Below are positions 7,104 to 15,013 of a DNA stretch of 64,000 nucleotides, piece by piece. Where the stretch lies: positions 1-64,000 of the forward strand of contig CAZJAI010000003.1 of NCBI GenBank assembly GCA_964544355.1, read 5' to 3'. Numbering within the stretch: position 1 is the stretch's first letter; every line of letters begins with the position of its first letter. The stretch comes from Chaera sp964544355. GTDB lineage: Bacteria; Patescibacteriota; Saccharimonadia; Saccharimonadales; Saccharimonadaceae. Made by a program: the position numbers and the translations under genes. The notes beneath the pieces were generated by a model. It made no database searches. It had not been told where the DNA came from and worked only from the letters and a program-made list of their open reading frames with translations.

Positions 7104-9113
7104 ATGAGCCTACTAGCTAACCGCGTCCGGCAGCTGCGCGACCTGTTAAATCGCTACGCTTACGAGTATTACGTTTTAGACAGCCCCAGTGTCGATGACA
7201 GCGTTTACGACAGCCTGATGTCAGAGCTGAAAGAGCTGGAAAAGCGTCACCCAAAGCTGATTACGCCCGAGAGCCCCACTCAGCGCATTGCCGCCAGGCC
7301 GCTTGCAAAATTCGTCAAAGTTAGCCATTCCAGGCCGATGCTTAGCCTGGAGGATGTTTTTGACATGGAGGACGTTGAAGCCTGGATCAGACGCATGGAC
7401 AGGCTACTGCCGGGGACACGCCACCAGTTCTTTTGCGACATTAAAATGGACGGCCTGGCGTGCGCCCTGATTTACCGGGACGGCCGGCTGGCCAGGGCGG
7501 TTACCCGCGGCGACGGGAAAGTGGGCGAGGACGTTACCCAGAACGTTCGAACCATATCCAGCGTGCCGCTTAGCTTGCGGCAGGCGCCGGACACGGCGGA
7601 GCTGTCGCGCGGCACCGTTGAAGTCCGCGGCGAGATAATCATGCTTAAAAAAGACTTCGCCGCCATTAACCAGCAACGGCAGGAGCAGGGACTGCCGGTT
7701 TTCGCCAATCCGCGCAATCTTGCCGCCGGTACCGTCCGGCAGTTGGATCCGAAGCTGGTAGCCAGCCGTCCGCTGCGCTTTCGGGCTTACGATATGCTGG
7801 TTGAAGACCCGGCTAAACTACCGACTTTTCTAAAGACGTATAAAAAGCTGCGGCTGGCCGGATTCGCCGTTAATGATGCCGAAGTTCATCAGACACTCGA
7901 CGACGTGAAACGGTTTGTCGAACGCTGGAGTGATCAGCGCCACAGCTTGCCGTTTAATACCGACGGTCTGGTCATTAAAGTGAATGATCGCGCCCAATAC
8001 GAGAGCCTGGGCTCGGCGGGAAAAAATCCGCGCGGCGCCGTGGCCTACAAATTCGCCGCCGAAAAAGCCACTGCCAGGATTCAAGACATCGCCATCAGCC
8101 TGGGTCGTACCGGCGCGGCCACGCCGGTGGCGGTGTTTGATCCGGTTAAACTGGCCGGCACCACATTGCGGCACGCCAGCCTGCACAACGCCGATGAAAT
8201 TGCCAGAAAGGACATCAGAGTGGGTGATTCGGTGGTGATATATAAGGCGGGCGACATTATTCCCCAGGTTGAATCGGTCATAAAAGAATTAAGGCCGCCA
8301 AGCGCCAAGCCTTTCGATTTCGCGGGCGAGCTTAAGCGGCAGCATCCGGATATGCAATTCAGCCGCCCCGCAGGCGAGGTGGTTTATCGGCTTCAGGCTG
8401 ACAAAAGCAGACGGCTGCTCAAGCAGGCTCTGGTTCATTTCGCCGGCCGCGCTGCTATGGATATTGACACCTTGGGCGAAAAAAACGCCGCCACCCTGGT
8501 TGATGCCGGGTTAGTAGGCGATCTGGCGGACATCTACGCCTTGAACAAGAGCCAGCTGTTGGTGTTGGACCGTTTCGCCGAGATCTCGGCCGGCAAGTTG
8601 GCCGCCGCTATACGGGCGACCAGGCGGCCTGGTTTGGACAGATTTATTTACGGCCTGGGCATCCGACACGTCGGCCAGCGCATCGCCGCCGATCTGGCGG
8701 AGAGATTTGGCAGCCTGGAACGCCTGGCGGCCGCCGGGCCTGAAGAAATAGAAGCGGTAGAAGGCATAGGGCGGGTGGTGGCCGAATCGGTGGCCGGCTG
8801 GTTCGCCAATCCGGACAACCGAAAGTTGTTGGAAAAATTCGCCCGCCTGGGGGTCAGGCCCAGGCATGCCAAGAAACAGGCGGGCAAGCTGAGCGGTAAG
8901 GCCGTTGCCATTACCGGCACGCTAAAGAGTATGAGCCGCGAAGAAGCGGCCGATAAGATCCGTTCTTTGGGGGGTGTTTTTCAAACCAGCGTCGGCAAGA
9001 ATACCGACTTTTTGGTGGCCGGCAAAAATGCCGGGTCGGCCAAGCTGGGCAGCGCCAGGCAGCTGGGCAAACCGGTTTTAGACGAAGCCGCTTTTTTGGA
9101 GCTGATTAAATGA
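7104..9113 (+). CDS. ligA: NAD-dependent DNA ligase
   Basis: A 669-residue replicative and repair ligase that seals nicks using NAD+. Domains in order: Ia (YYVLDSPSVDDSVYDSLMSELK), nucleotidyltransferase with the adenylated lysine K114 in CDIKMDG, OB fold, a linker where the zinc finger should be, helix-hairpin-helix repeats (IEAVEGIGRVVAESVAGWF), and a C-terminal BRCT domain (residues 590-669, GKAVAITGTLKSMSREEA). The four cysteines of the usual CxxC...CxxxxC zinc finger are all absent between about residues 403 and 453, although the flanking HFAGRAAMDI motif is kept. It overlaps the next gene by 4 bases. Confidence 0.97.
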   Translation: MSLLANRVRQLRDLLNRYAYEYYVLDSPSVDDSVYDSLMSELKELEKRHPKLITPESPTQRIAARPLAKFVKVSHSRPMLSLEDVFDMEDVEAWIRRMDRLLPGTRHQFFCDIKMDGLACALIYRDGRLARAVTRGDGKVGEDVTQNVRTISSVPLSLRQAPDTAELSRGTVEVRGEIIMLKKDFAAINQQRQEQGLPVFANPRNLAAGTVRQLDPKLVASRPLRFRAYDMLVEDPAKLPTFLKTYKKLRLAGFAVNDAEVHQTLDDVKRFVERWSDQRHSLPFNTDGLVIKVNDRAQYESLGSAGKNPRGAVAYKFAAEKATARIQDIAISLGRTGAATPVAVFDPVKLAGTTLRHASLHNADEIARKDIRVGDSVVIYKAGDIIPQVESVIKELRPPSAKPFDFAGELKRQHPDMQFSRPAGEVVYRLQADKSRRLLKQALVHFAGRAAMDIDTLGEKNAATLVDAGLVGDLADIYALNKSQLLVLDRFAEISAGKLAAAIRATRRPGLDRFIYGLGIRHVGQRIAADLAERFGSLERLAAAGPEEIEAVEGIGRVVAESVAGWFANPDNRKLLEKFARLGVRPRHAKKQAGKLSGKAVAITGTLKSMSREEAADKIRSLGGVFQTSVGKNTDFLVAGKNAGSAKLGSARQLGKPVLDEAAFLELIK

Positions 9114-9580
9114 GCGGACCGGCTGCTGGTACTGGGGGCCTGATCAAACTGGCGGGAAGCAATCTGCGGCTGATGCTGGGCGCCTTGCCCGGATCACAGC
9201 TGTTTAAACATTTAATGGTCGAAGACGGCAGCGGTGTCAAATTTGACGCCGCCAAAGAGGGGGAAATCTCCTGCGCCCTGGTAGTTTCATCGCTGCTCAG
9301 TTTGGTTAATCTGATTGACGCGCCCCACGCCACCGTATCGACAACCTTGAGCAGGATGGCTGAAGTGGGCTGGCGCCGCACGGACAGCGCGCTGCTGGGG
9401 GGTGAAGTGGTTGTTTGGCCGCCTAACGCTCGGGGGCATATGCATATAGGGTTTTATCTTGGTGAGGGACGGTATGTCAGCAACTCCGAGTCTGAAGGCT
9501 ATCCGGTGGAGCACGGCCCGGCTTTAAAAGACGGCCGTCTGCCGATAGAATTTTACAGTCATCCTCAGCTTGCCAATTAA
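9110..9580 (+). CDS. putative NlpC/P60- or CHAP-like cysteine amidase
   Basis: A 156-residue protein with start codon overlapping the ligA stop (ATGA). The arrangement resembles a papain-fold amidase: Cys at SCALVVSSLL near residue 55, GGEVVVWPPNARGHMHIGFYLGEGRYVSNS containing candidate catalytic His within HMHIGFY, and a GYPVEHGP strand. The spacing Cys ... GEVVVW ... H-IG-Y is the pattern seen in NlpC/P60 and CHAP domains. No signal peptide is visible, which is odd for a wall enzyme. The call is by eye only. Confidence 0.5.
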   Translation: MSGPAAGTGGLIKLAGSNLRLMLGALPGSQLFKHLMVEDGSGVKFDAAKEGEISCALVVSSLLSLVNLIDAPHATVSTTLSRMAEVGWRRTDSALLGGEVVVWPPNARGHMHIGFYLGEGRYVSNSESEGYPVEHGPALKDGRLPIEFYSHPQLAN

Positions 9581-9612
9581 AAACGCTTATGGCATGATGG
9601 TGTCAGGCAGAC

Positions 9613-9722
9613 GGGGTTCGTGTGCAAAGGCTCTTTTTGATAACATGTGCGCGGCCTGATTAAACAAAAACTTCCGTTAAAACACACATAAAAAAAGAGC
9701 CGGGTGGGCGCGCACGAGCCCC
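9613..9722. other. long imperfect inverted repeat, candidate structured RNA
   Basis: The strand GGGGTTCGTGTGC (9613-9625) pairs along all 13 positions with 9710-9722 if two G-U pairs are allowed. Inside it GGCTCTTTTT (9629-9638) pairs perfectly with 9692-9701. A shorter ATGTG/CACAT helix sits further in. The result is a rod about 110 bases long. On the minus strand the GC-rich part is followed by a run of seven T, so a terminator for a minus-strand transcript is an alternative. It does not carry SRP, tmRNA or RNase P signatures. Confidence 0.4.
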
Positions 9723-9729
9723 CGCCGGA

Positions 9730-9766
9730 ACTAAAGCGTCGCTTGGCAGCAAGCCGGCGTTTTAGT
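9730..9766. other. hairpin upstream of tRNA-Ala
   Basis: ACTAAAGCG (9730-9738) pairs with CGTTTTAGT (9758-9766), one G-T wobble, enclosing GCTTG-GCAG-CAAGC (9741-9754). No T-run follows on the plus strand. It may be the 3' end of the candidate RNA upstream or the start of a minus-strand transcript, for which TATACT (9769-9764) would be a -10. Confidence 0.35.
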
Positions 9767-9798
9767 ATAGTAGTTGGTCAGTTCGGTCTGGAAACTGC

Positions 9799-9875
<77 letters not shown>

Positions 9876-10227
9876 AGAGAGAATTTTTAACACGAGCACA
9901 ATCCGTGCTGCGCACTCCTACCACCGCACGCAGCTGTGAAAATCCGGTTTTTGGTTGAAACTTTAGTAGTTGGTTGGCATAAGAGAAAAGAAGAAAAAGA
10001 AAACGTAAAAATTTTTAAAATTCTTATGTTAATACATAAAGGGCGTAACCGGTGGATTCAACAAAGGATTTCTCCTAGCTGTCCGATTGCGCCAATTAAA
10101 AAGAAGTTCATGTTTGTTGAATACAAATATATTTTACCACTATGTTTACCGGCTATTGACTTGCGTGGTAGCGGCGGTTATTTTTAGGTAAATAGATTAA
10201 ACGAAAAAGCTACAAAAGGAATTAAAG
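9876..10227. other. AT-rich intergenic stretch, no supported gene
   Basis: 352 bases between tRNA-Ala and the pilin-like gene. An 83-codon open frame (9936-10187) shows no recognisable protein and has no start signal. An AAAAGGAATT ribosome-binding site near the end serves the next gene. No attachment-site repeat of the tRNA 3' end was found by eye. Confidence 0.5.
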
Positions 10228-11010
10228 ATGAAGAAATCCCCATCAGACTCCGCAGGCTTCAGTGCAGTGGAAGGTCTCTTAATACTGGTAATTGTAGCTT
10301 TAGTTGGTTTCGTTGGCTGGTACGTTTGGCACAGCAAGAACAGCAGCAATAAGGCTTATAACGGTGCATCAAATGTGAATAATACGAGCACAGCTGCTAC
10401 AAAGAAATCTGCGACCGCAATTCAGCAACCAACGGCTGATACTTATGCCGGCTGGAAAGAATATTGCTCTACTGCAGAAAATATGTGTTTTAAGTATCCA
10501 TCTGACTGGAGCTTGCAGAAGGTCAATTCTGGCATTAATGAGGGTGTTATTGTTAGTGATCCTGGTAAGACAGTGTTGGTTAGCTATTCTCCGAACTTTA
10601 ACACAGGGGAAGGATATGACATAAAAGCTCACACCCCAGTCTCTATAGATCAACTTAATTACTCGGTAGACAAATTAAGGGTTATTCAAGATGTGTCAAG
10701 CGCTCAACTCGATGCAGGCCGTGGCCCACAAACTACTTACTTATCTAAAATCTATATAATTTCTACTGACTTTATCAGTCAATACAACTTTAAAGTTGGG
10801 GAGACATCTAAGGAAGTTAACTACTGGGGTCAATATACGAAGCTCAAGACAGTTCCTGGACTCACTAACATAAGTCAGTTCGGAGTTGAAGGTGGGCCGT
10901 TTGGTGGTCCACAACCGAGCTATAGTAGCCTCTCGGATGCTAAACAGTGGTTTACTAAGTCAGCAGTGTCTACTGCTAAGAAAATCCTACTATCGGCAGA
11001 ATATAAGTAG
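10228..11010 (+). CDS. type IV pilin-like (pseudopilin) protein
   Basis: A 260-residue protein with a class III prepilin N-terminus: a short basic leader, then GFSAVEGLLILVIVALVGFV with Glu at the fifth mature position and an uninterrupted hydrophobic helix (about residues 11-33). Cleavage would follow Gly10. The outside part begins with an Asn/Ser/Thr/Ala-rich linker and continues as a globular region with CSTAENMCFKYPSDWSLQKV, where the FKYPSDW segment recalls PsbP-like domains. Composition is much more AT-rich than the flanking genes, suggesting horizontal acquisition. It may be assembled by the pilB-type ATPase at the far end of this window. Confidence 0.72.
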   Translation: MKKSPSDSAGFSAVEGLLILVIVALVGFVGWYVWHSKNSSNKAYNGASNVNNTSTAATKKSATAIQQPTADTYAGWKEYCSTAENMCFKYPSDWSLQKVNSGINEGVIVSDPGKTVLVSYSPNFNTGEGYDIKAHTPVSIDQLNYSVDKLRVIQDVSSAQLDAGRGPQTTYLSKIYIISTDFISQYNFKVGETSKEVNYWGQYTKLKTVPGLTNISQFGVEGGPFGGPQPSYSSLSDAKQWFTKSAVSTAKKILLSAEYK

Positions 11011-11213
11011 AATATAATTCTGGTTCCGGCCGCTAGTAAGCTACGCAATTCATATTAAGAGTTGCAAAAATCGCGCGGGCAAAAAATAATAGGAGGCATG
11101 GCAGGCGGGGTGCGCCGTGCCGACTCCGTTGGAGCGCCGCCAAAGGCGGCGCGACTGTAGCTCATCTTAGTTCTTAAGCTTGCGAAAAGCCGCTCTAGCC
11201 TATTCGTAAGCTT
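11011..11213. other. intergenic region with a GC hairpin
   Basis: Contains a perfect 8-bp hairpin GCGCCGCC-AAA-GGCGGCGC at 11134-11152. The core CAAAGGCGGCGC also occurs at 146-157 near tRNA-Cys, so a small dispersed repeat is possible. No gene is seen. Confidence 0.4.
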
Positions 11214-11642
11214 TCACCAAAGCGCTCGTAGGGCAACCTTGCCCCTCGTGCGCGCGGATAGGACATGAGGTTTGCTTTTCGGCTCTGTCGCTGGCCTGGG
11301 GGGTATGGTGTACGCCTGCGGGTACCCGGGGATCACGATGTCGGCGTCGATCTCGTCTCCCCACGCCGCCCACGCTGCGTTCGACCGTGGCCGGCGCCGG
11401 GCGAACAGCTCGAGATAGGGGCCGTTGCTGATCCGTTCGATGACGCCGTATTGCTTCTCCGGTTTGTGCGAGTGCTGTTGCAGCGGGGCGAACATCCACG
11501 TCGGCTGGGCACGGAAGTTGACCGGGGCGTTGCCGCGAGCGCGAGAATGCGAAAGACTGAGGCGAATCCAGCGCGGAAATAACCTCGCCGTAGGAAGAAG
11601 TCGCCGAAAGTTTTTTGCCAAGTACGAGCTAAGATGCTTCAC
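11214..11642 (-). pseudogene. remnant of an MT-A70 family adenine methyltransferase
   Basis: The frame contains the C-terminal half of the MT-A70 fold, best preserved from about 11540 down to 11320. Visible landmarks are the RGNAPVNF strand, HSHKPEKQYGVIERI (the conserved HS-KP motif) and GPYLELFARR with the downstream WAAWGDEI. The DPPW catalytic motif and the SAM-binding N-terminal half are missing; the first 35 or so residues of the open frame do not look like the family. The 3' end also runs into unrelated sequence. Such enzymes are usually carried by phages and restriction systems. The dense GC composition differs from both neighbours. A dead fragment is the simplest reading. Confidence 0.65.
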
Positions 11643-11732
11643 AGAGATTCCGCCTAAATTTCACTCAAATATTGGCAGGAGAACGCCACCAGGTTTGATT
11701 GAGCCAGTATGCTGTGCCAAGACTTAACTTAA

Positions 11733-12236
11733 GTGAACATAAAAGTTTTTTCTAACAGGCGAGTCGTTTACGGCGACAAAGTGTATCGGGCCGTTTTGGG
11801 CAGGAGCGGCGTGATGCTGGATAAACGCGAGGGAGACTGGGCAACGCCCGCCGGCGAGTTCGCTTTGCGCGAGGTCTGGTTCAGGCCTGATAAGATAAAA
11901 CGGACCCAATCGGTTCTACCGGTCCGGCCGATTCGCCTGGGCGACGGCTGGTGCGACGACGTCAGCCATTCTCAAACGTACAACCGCCACGTTAAACTGT
12001 CCCATAGTGGCAACTATAAAAATCTTTGGCGGCCGGACGACGACCTTTACGATTTGTTCGTGGTTATTCGCTACAACGACAGCCCGGTAGTGCCGGGCAA
12101 GGGTTGCGCTATTTTTATGCACGTTGCTCGGCCCGCGTTCACGCCGACCGCCGGTTGCGTAGCTATGAACAAGGCCGACTTGGTCGAACTTGTGGCCGGT
12201 ATCGGCCCGGACACCAGGATAGAAATTCATCCGTAA
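11733..12236 (+). CDS. L,D-transpeptidase (YkuD family)
   Basis: A 167-residue YkuD-domain protein. The catalytic signature is visible as H130 followed by PTAGCVAM with C142, and GDWATPAGEF near the N-terminus matches the usual xxTPxGxF strand. These enzymes make 3-3 crosslinks in peptidoglycan or attach proteins to it. No signal peptide or membrane helix is present, so either the protein leaves by another route or the start (a GTG here) is wrong. It lies just after the decayed methyltransferase and before a Mur ligase, which suits a cell-wall role. Confidence 0.85.
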   Translation: MNIKVFSNRRVVYGDKVYRAVLGRSGVMLDKREGDWATPAGEFALREVWFRPDKIKRTQSVLPVRPIRLGDGWCDDVSHSQTYNRHVKLSHSGNYKNLWRPDDDLYDLFVVIRYNDSPVVPGKGCAIFMHVARPAFTPTAGCVAMNKADLVELVAGIGPDTRIEIHP

Positions 12237-12313
12237 TTTCGGCCCGAGAACGATTAGACGAAGGCCCGTGGTGTCTCGTATACTGTTTTTAAGTAAGTCT
12301 TCCGACCAATTTC

Positions 12314-13591
12314 ATGAAAGATAAAATCCTAAAACTGCTCGAGGCTCAGGTTAGGCGGTATTTTAAGAAGAAGCCGCCCAGGCTGGTAGTGGTCACCGGC
12401 AGCGTCGGCAAGACCGGTACCAAAACGGCTATCGCCGCCGTGCTGCGGCAAAATTTCAAGGTTAGAGCGCACGGCGGCAACCACAACACCCACTTCAGCG
12501 TTCCGACGGCCCTGCTGGGTGTACCCTATCCTGCCAACCCACGCTCGGTTTACCAGTGGCTTAAGGTGCTGCTGCTAATGCGACTGAAGAGCTCCCGGTC
12601 CAAAGACGTGGACGTGATAGTTCAGGAGCTGGGCACCGACGCGCCCGGCGATATCCCTCATTTTATGGAGTATTTAAAGCCCGACATTACCGTCGTAACG
12701 GCCGTTTCGCCCGAGCACATGGAGTTCTTCAAAGATTTGGATGCCGTGGCCCAAGAGGAGTTGAGCGTGGCCGCCGCCAGCGGCTGGACGCTGATTAACC
12801 GCGACGATATTTCCGAGCAGTTCGCCCGCTATGCCGCTACCAGTTCCATCTCGACTTACGGCCTGAGCAGCGTGGCCGAGTACAGGTTCATAGTAGAAGA
12901 CCGCCTGCCGGAAGGGGGCTTCAAAGGCGAATTGGCCGGGCCGGAGATCGGCAGTCTGGCCATCAAGCTGAACGTCGTAGGCGAGCACAGCCTGAAACCA
13001 ATGGTAGCCGCGGCGGCAGTTGGGGCCAGGCTCGGCCTGTCCAGCCGCCAGATCGCCGCTGGCCTGGAATCAATCGAGCCGGTGTCTGGGCGCATGAGAC
13101 TGCTAAGAGGGATGAACGATTCCATATTAATTGACGACAGTTACAATTCCAGTCCGCTGGCCGCCGCCGCCGCCTTAAAAACGCTTTACGATTTTAAAGT
13201 CTCGCAGCGCGTCGCCATTTTGGGTTCAATGAACGAACTTGGCGCCATGTCGCCGCAGCTGCATGAAAATCTGGGTAAGCTGTGCGACCCTAAACTGCTG
13301 GCCTGGGTAGTAACCGTAGGCAAAGATGCCGCCGAATACCTGGCTCCGGCCGCCGCCCGGCGCGGCTGCCAGGTCCGCAGCTTCATCAGCCCGTACGAAG
13401 CCGGCGCGTTCGTGCATAAGATTTTAGAACCGGGCGCCGTCGTGCTGGCCAAGGGTTCGCAAAACGGCGTATTTTGCGAGGAAGCTCTGAAAATGCTGCT
13501 GCACAGTACCGAGGACGAATTCAAGCTGGTGCGCCAGTCGCCGCAATGGCTGGCCAAAAAACGGGCCCAATTCTTCAAAGACGCAGCGTAA
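12314..13591 (+). CDS. Mur ligase family protein (MurF-like, no N-terminal domain)
   Basis: A 425-residue ATP-dependent amide ligase. The P-loop is VVTGSVGKTGTKT near residue 30; the central domain includes VVTAVSPEHMEFF and the carboxylated-lysine region; the C-terminal domain shows GRMRLL and ILIDDSYNSSPLAAAAAL, as in MurF. Bacterial MurF normally has about 80-100 residues before the P-loop that bind the UDP-sugar; here there are about 30, so substrate choice may differ. A TATACT lies 29 bases before the ATG. The gene follows the L,D-transpeptidase. Confidence 0.82.
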   Translation: MKDKILKLLEAQVRRYFKKKPPRLVVVTGSVGKTGTKTAIAAVLRQNFKVRAHGGNHNTHFSVPTALLGVPYPANPRSVYQWLKVLLLMRLKSSRSKDVDVIVQELGTDAPGDIPHFMEYLKPDITVVTAVSPEHMEFFKDLDAVAQEELSVAAASGWTLINRDDISEQFARYAATSSISTYGLSSVAEYRFIVEDRLPEGGFKGELAGPEIGSLAIKLNVVGEHSLKPMVAAAAVGARLGLSSRQIAAGLESIEPVSGRMRLLRGMNDSILIDDSYNSSPLAAAAALKTLYDFKVSQRVAILGSMNELGAMSPQLHENLGKLCDPKLLAWVVTVGKDAAEYLAPAAARRGCQVRSFISPYEAGAFVHKILEPGAVVLAKGSQNGVFCEEALKMLLHSTEDEFKLVRQSPQWLAKKRAQFFKDAA

Positions 13592-13651
13592 CGTGTTATA
13601 AATAACAATAAGCATTTTTAAGCTAAAAAGGCAAGGAGCTTAATTTCAACC

Positions 13652-14944
13652 ATGGCGCCAGATCAGTCAACGGGCGAAAACTCAAACCAAAAAACGCCGG
13701 TCGCCGGGTCAGATATGTCGCCCTGGCAGGTGAAGGGCGGCGAAACCTCCGGCTCTGCCGCGGAGCCCGATCCAAACAGTCCCGCGGCCGCCGAAGCGGA
13801 GGCTACCCCGGTCGCTAACCCGGTACCGCCCGCGCAGCCAGAAGCCGCGCTTTCGTCCGGCGCCTTCGCTGCTCAACAGCCTCACCTCCAACCGCCGCGC
13901 TCTAAAAAAACCGGCTTGTTCGTAACCTTGGCGGTGGTATTAGTGGCGCTGCTGGGTTCGTTTACGGCCTGGGCCCTGTATAACCGGCCGGCCAACGCGG
14001 TATCCGACAGCCTGCTGAAGCTGGCCAACTCCAAACAGCTGGCCCTGGAGGGAAAGATTGAATCCTTCAGCTCGCCAAGAGCCAGCCTGTCGGGCGACTT
14101 AAAAATAAGATTTAACGCCGCGCGCAACTGGGCGGCGGACGGAATCTTGACCATACGCGACAAACAGCCCTTTGGCGTGGGCCCGGTCAACCTCAATCTT
14201 TCCGTTATCGCCGAAGGCAGCCAGAACTTTTTCGTCAAGGTCAACAACGCCAAAGGCACCGTCGAGCAGCTGGCCGGCGGCGGGGCGTCCGGGAAAATGG
14301 TGGCCGGCAGCCTGAGCAATTTCTTAAGCGTGGTAGACGGGCGATGGATACGCTTCAATAATTCGACCGTCTCGCAAGAGACGATTCAAGCCGACCAGTG
14401 CTTCCAGAAAACGTTCGCCGATTTGTCCAAGAATGCCGCCGAACGCAATAAATTGCGCCGGATCTATCGCCAGAATATGTTTGTGGCGCCAGAGGCTAAT
14501 CTGCCCGCGGAGGTAATTGGCGGGCGGGGCAGCTCGCACTACAAGCTGCGTTTTGACGAAGCCAAGGCTATGTCGCTGGCTCGCGCTGTTATGGGCACCG
14601 ACACCTACCGGCGCCTGCAGGCCTGCAACAAAGACTTCACCATCAACCTGGGCGAAATCCCCAACGTAGTCAGGGAGCTAAACCAACTGAACGTTGAGAC
14701 TTGGGTGGATTACTGGACCCACGACATCACCAGGCTGTCCTACGACAACAAAAAGGGCGACAAGGGTTACTTCGACTTCAAGTACAGTGATGCCGCCACT
14801 ACCGTGGTGGTACCGTCCGACAGCGTTCCTTACCAGGACGCGCTGAACGCGCTGCGCAAAGACTTTGGATCGTCCGGTCCGGCGGCTACCTGGTCGCTGC
14901 CTGGCCTGCCCGGCGCTACCAGCCCGTCAGTCTTTCAGCTTTAG
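13652..14944 (+). CDS. membrane-anchored exported protein, unknown function
   Basis: A 430-residue protein. Residues 1-90 are an Ala/Pro/Glu-rich, low-complexity cytoplasmic tail; residues 92-113 form one transmembrane helix (LFVTLAVVLVALLGSFTAWAL); the remaining 310 residues are outside. The outer part begins with SDSLLKLANSKQLALEGKIES and repeating beta-strand patterns, reminiscent of LppX/LprG-like lipid-binding folds, but this is only an impression. It has a good AAGGAG site and ends 69 bases before leuS. Confidence 0.6.
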   Translation: MAPDQSTGENSNQKTPVAGSDMSPWQVKGGETSGSAAEPDPNSPAAAEAEATPVANPVPPAQPEAALSSGAFAAQQPHLQPPRSKKTGLFVTLAVVLVALLGSFTAWALYNRPANAVSDSLLKLANSKQLALEGKIESFSSPRASLSGDLKIRFNAARNWAADGILTIRDKQPFGVGPVNLNLSVIAEGSQNFFVKVNNAKGTVEQLAGGGASGKMVAGSLSNFLSVVDGRWIRFNNSTVSQETIQADQCFQKTFADLSKNAAERNKLRRIYRQNMFVAPEANLPAEVIGGRGSSHYKLRFDEAKAMSLARAVMGTDTYRRLQACNKDFTINLGEIPNVVRELNQLNVETWVDYWTHDITRLSYDNKKGDKGYFDFKYSDAATTVVVPSDSVPYQDALNALRKDFGSSGPAATWSLPGLPGATSPSVFQL

Positions 14945-14998
14945 CCGTTAGAGTGGAGCCGATACTGCCTTCATCTGGCGGGCGGCCGCCGCTCGGGT

Positions 14999-15004
14999 TA
15001 TAAT
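14999..15004 (+). promoter_or_regulatory. leuS -10 box, leaderless type
   Basis: TATAAT placed 9 bases before the leuS ATG, with no ribosome-binding site between them. Confidence 0.6.
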
Positions 15005-15013
15005 AAGTTCCAA

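Noticed and set aside
9601..9770. tmRNA, SRP RNA or RNase P RNA
   Set aside because: No tRNA-like ends, no GGAA tetraloop with the SRP asymmetric loop, and no RNase P core motifs. Only the pairing is supported.
9936..10187. 83-codon open frame after tRNA-Ala
   Set aside because: No family, no ribosome-binding site, low-complexity basic composition in AT-rich DNA; likely chance.
11134..11152. REP-like repeat family
   Set aside because: Only a 12-base core is shared with position 146-157, too little to call a family in this window.
11265..11727. Plus-strand open frames opposite the methyltransferase remnant
   Set aside because: Shadows of the GC-rich minus-strand sequence, with Arg-rich repetitive translations.
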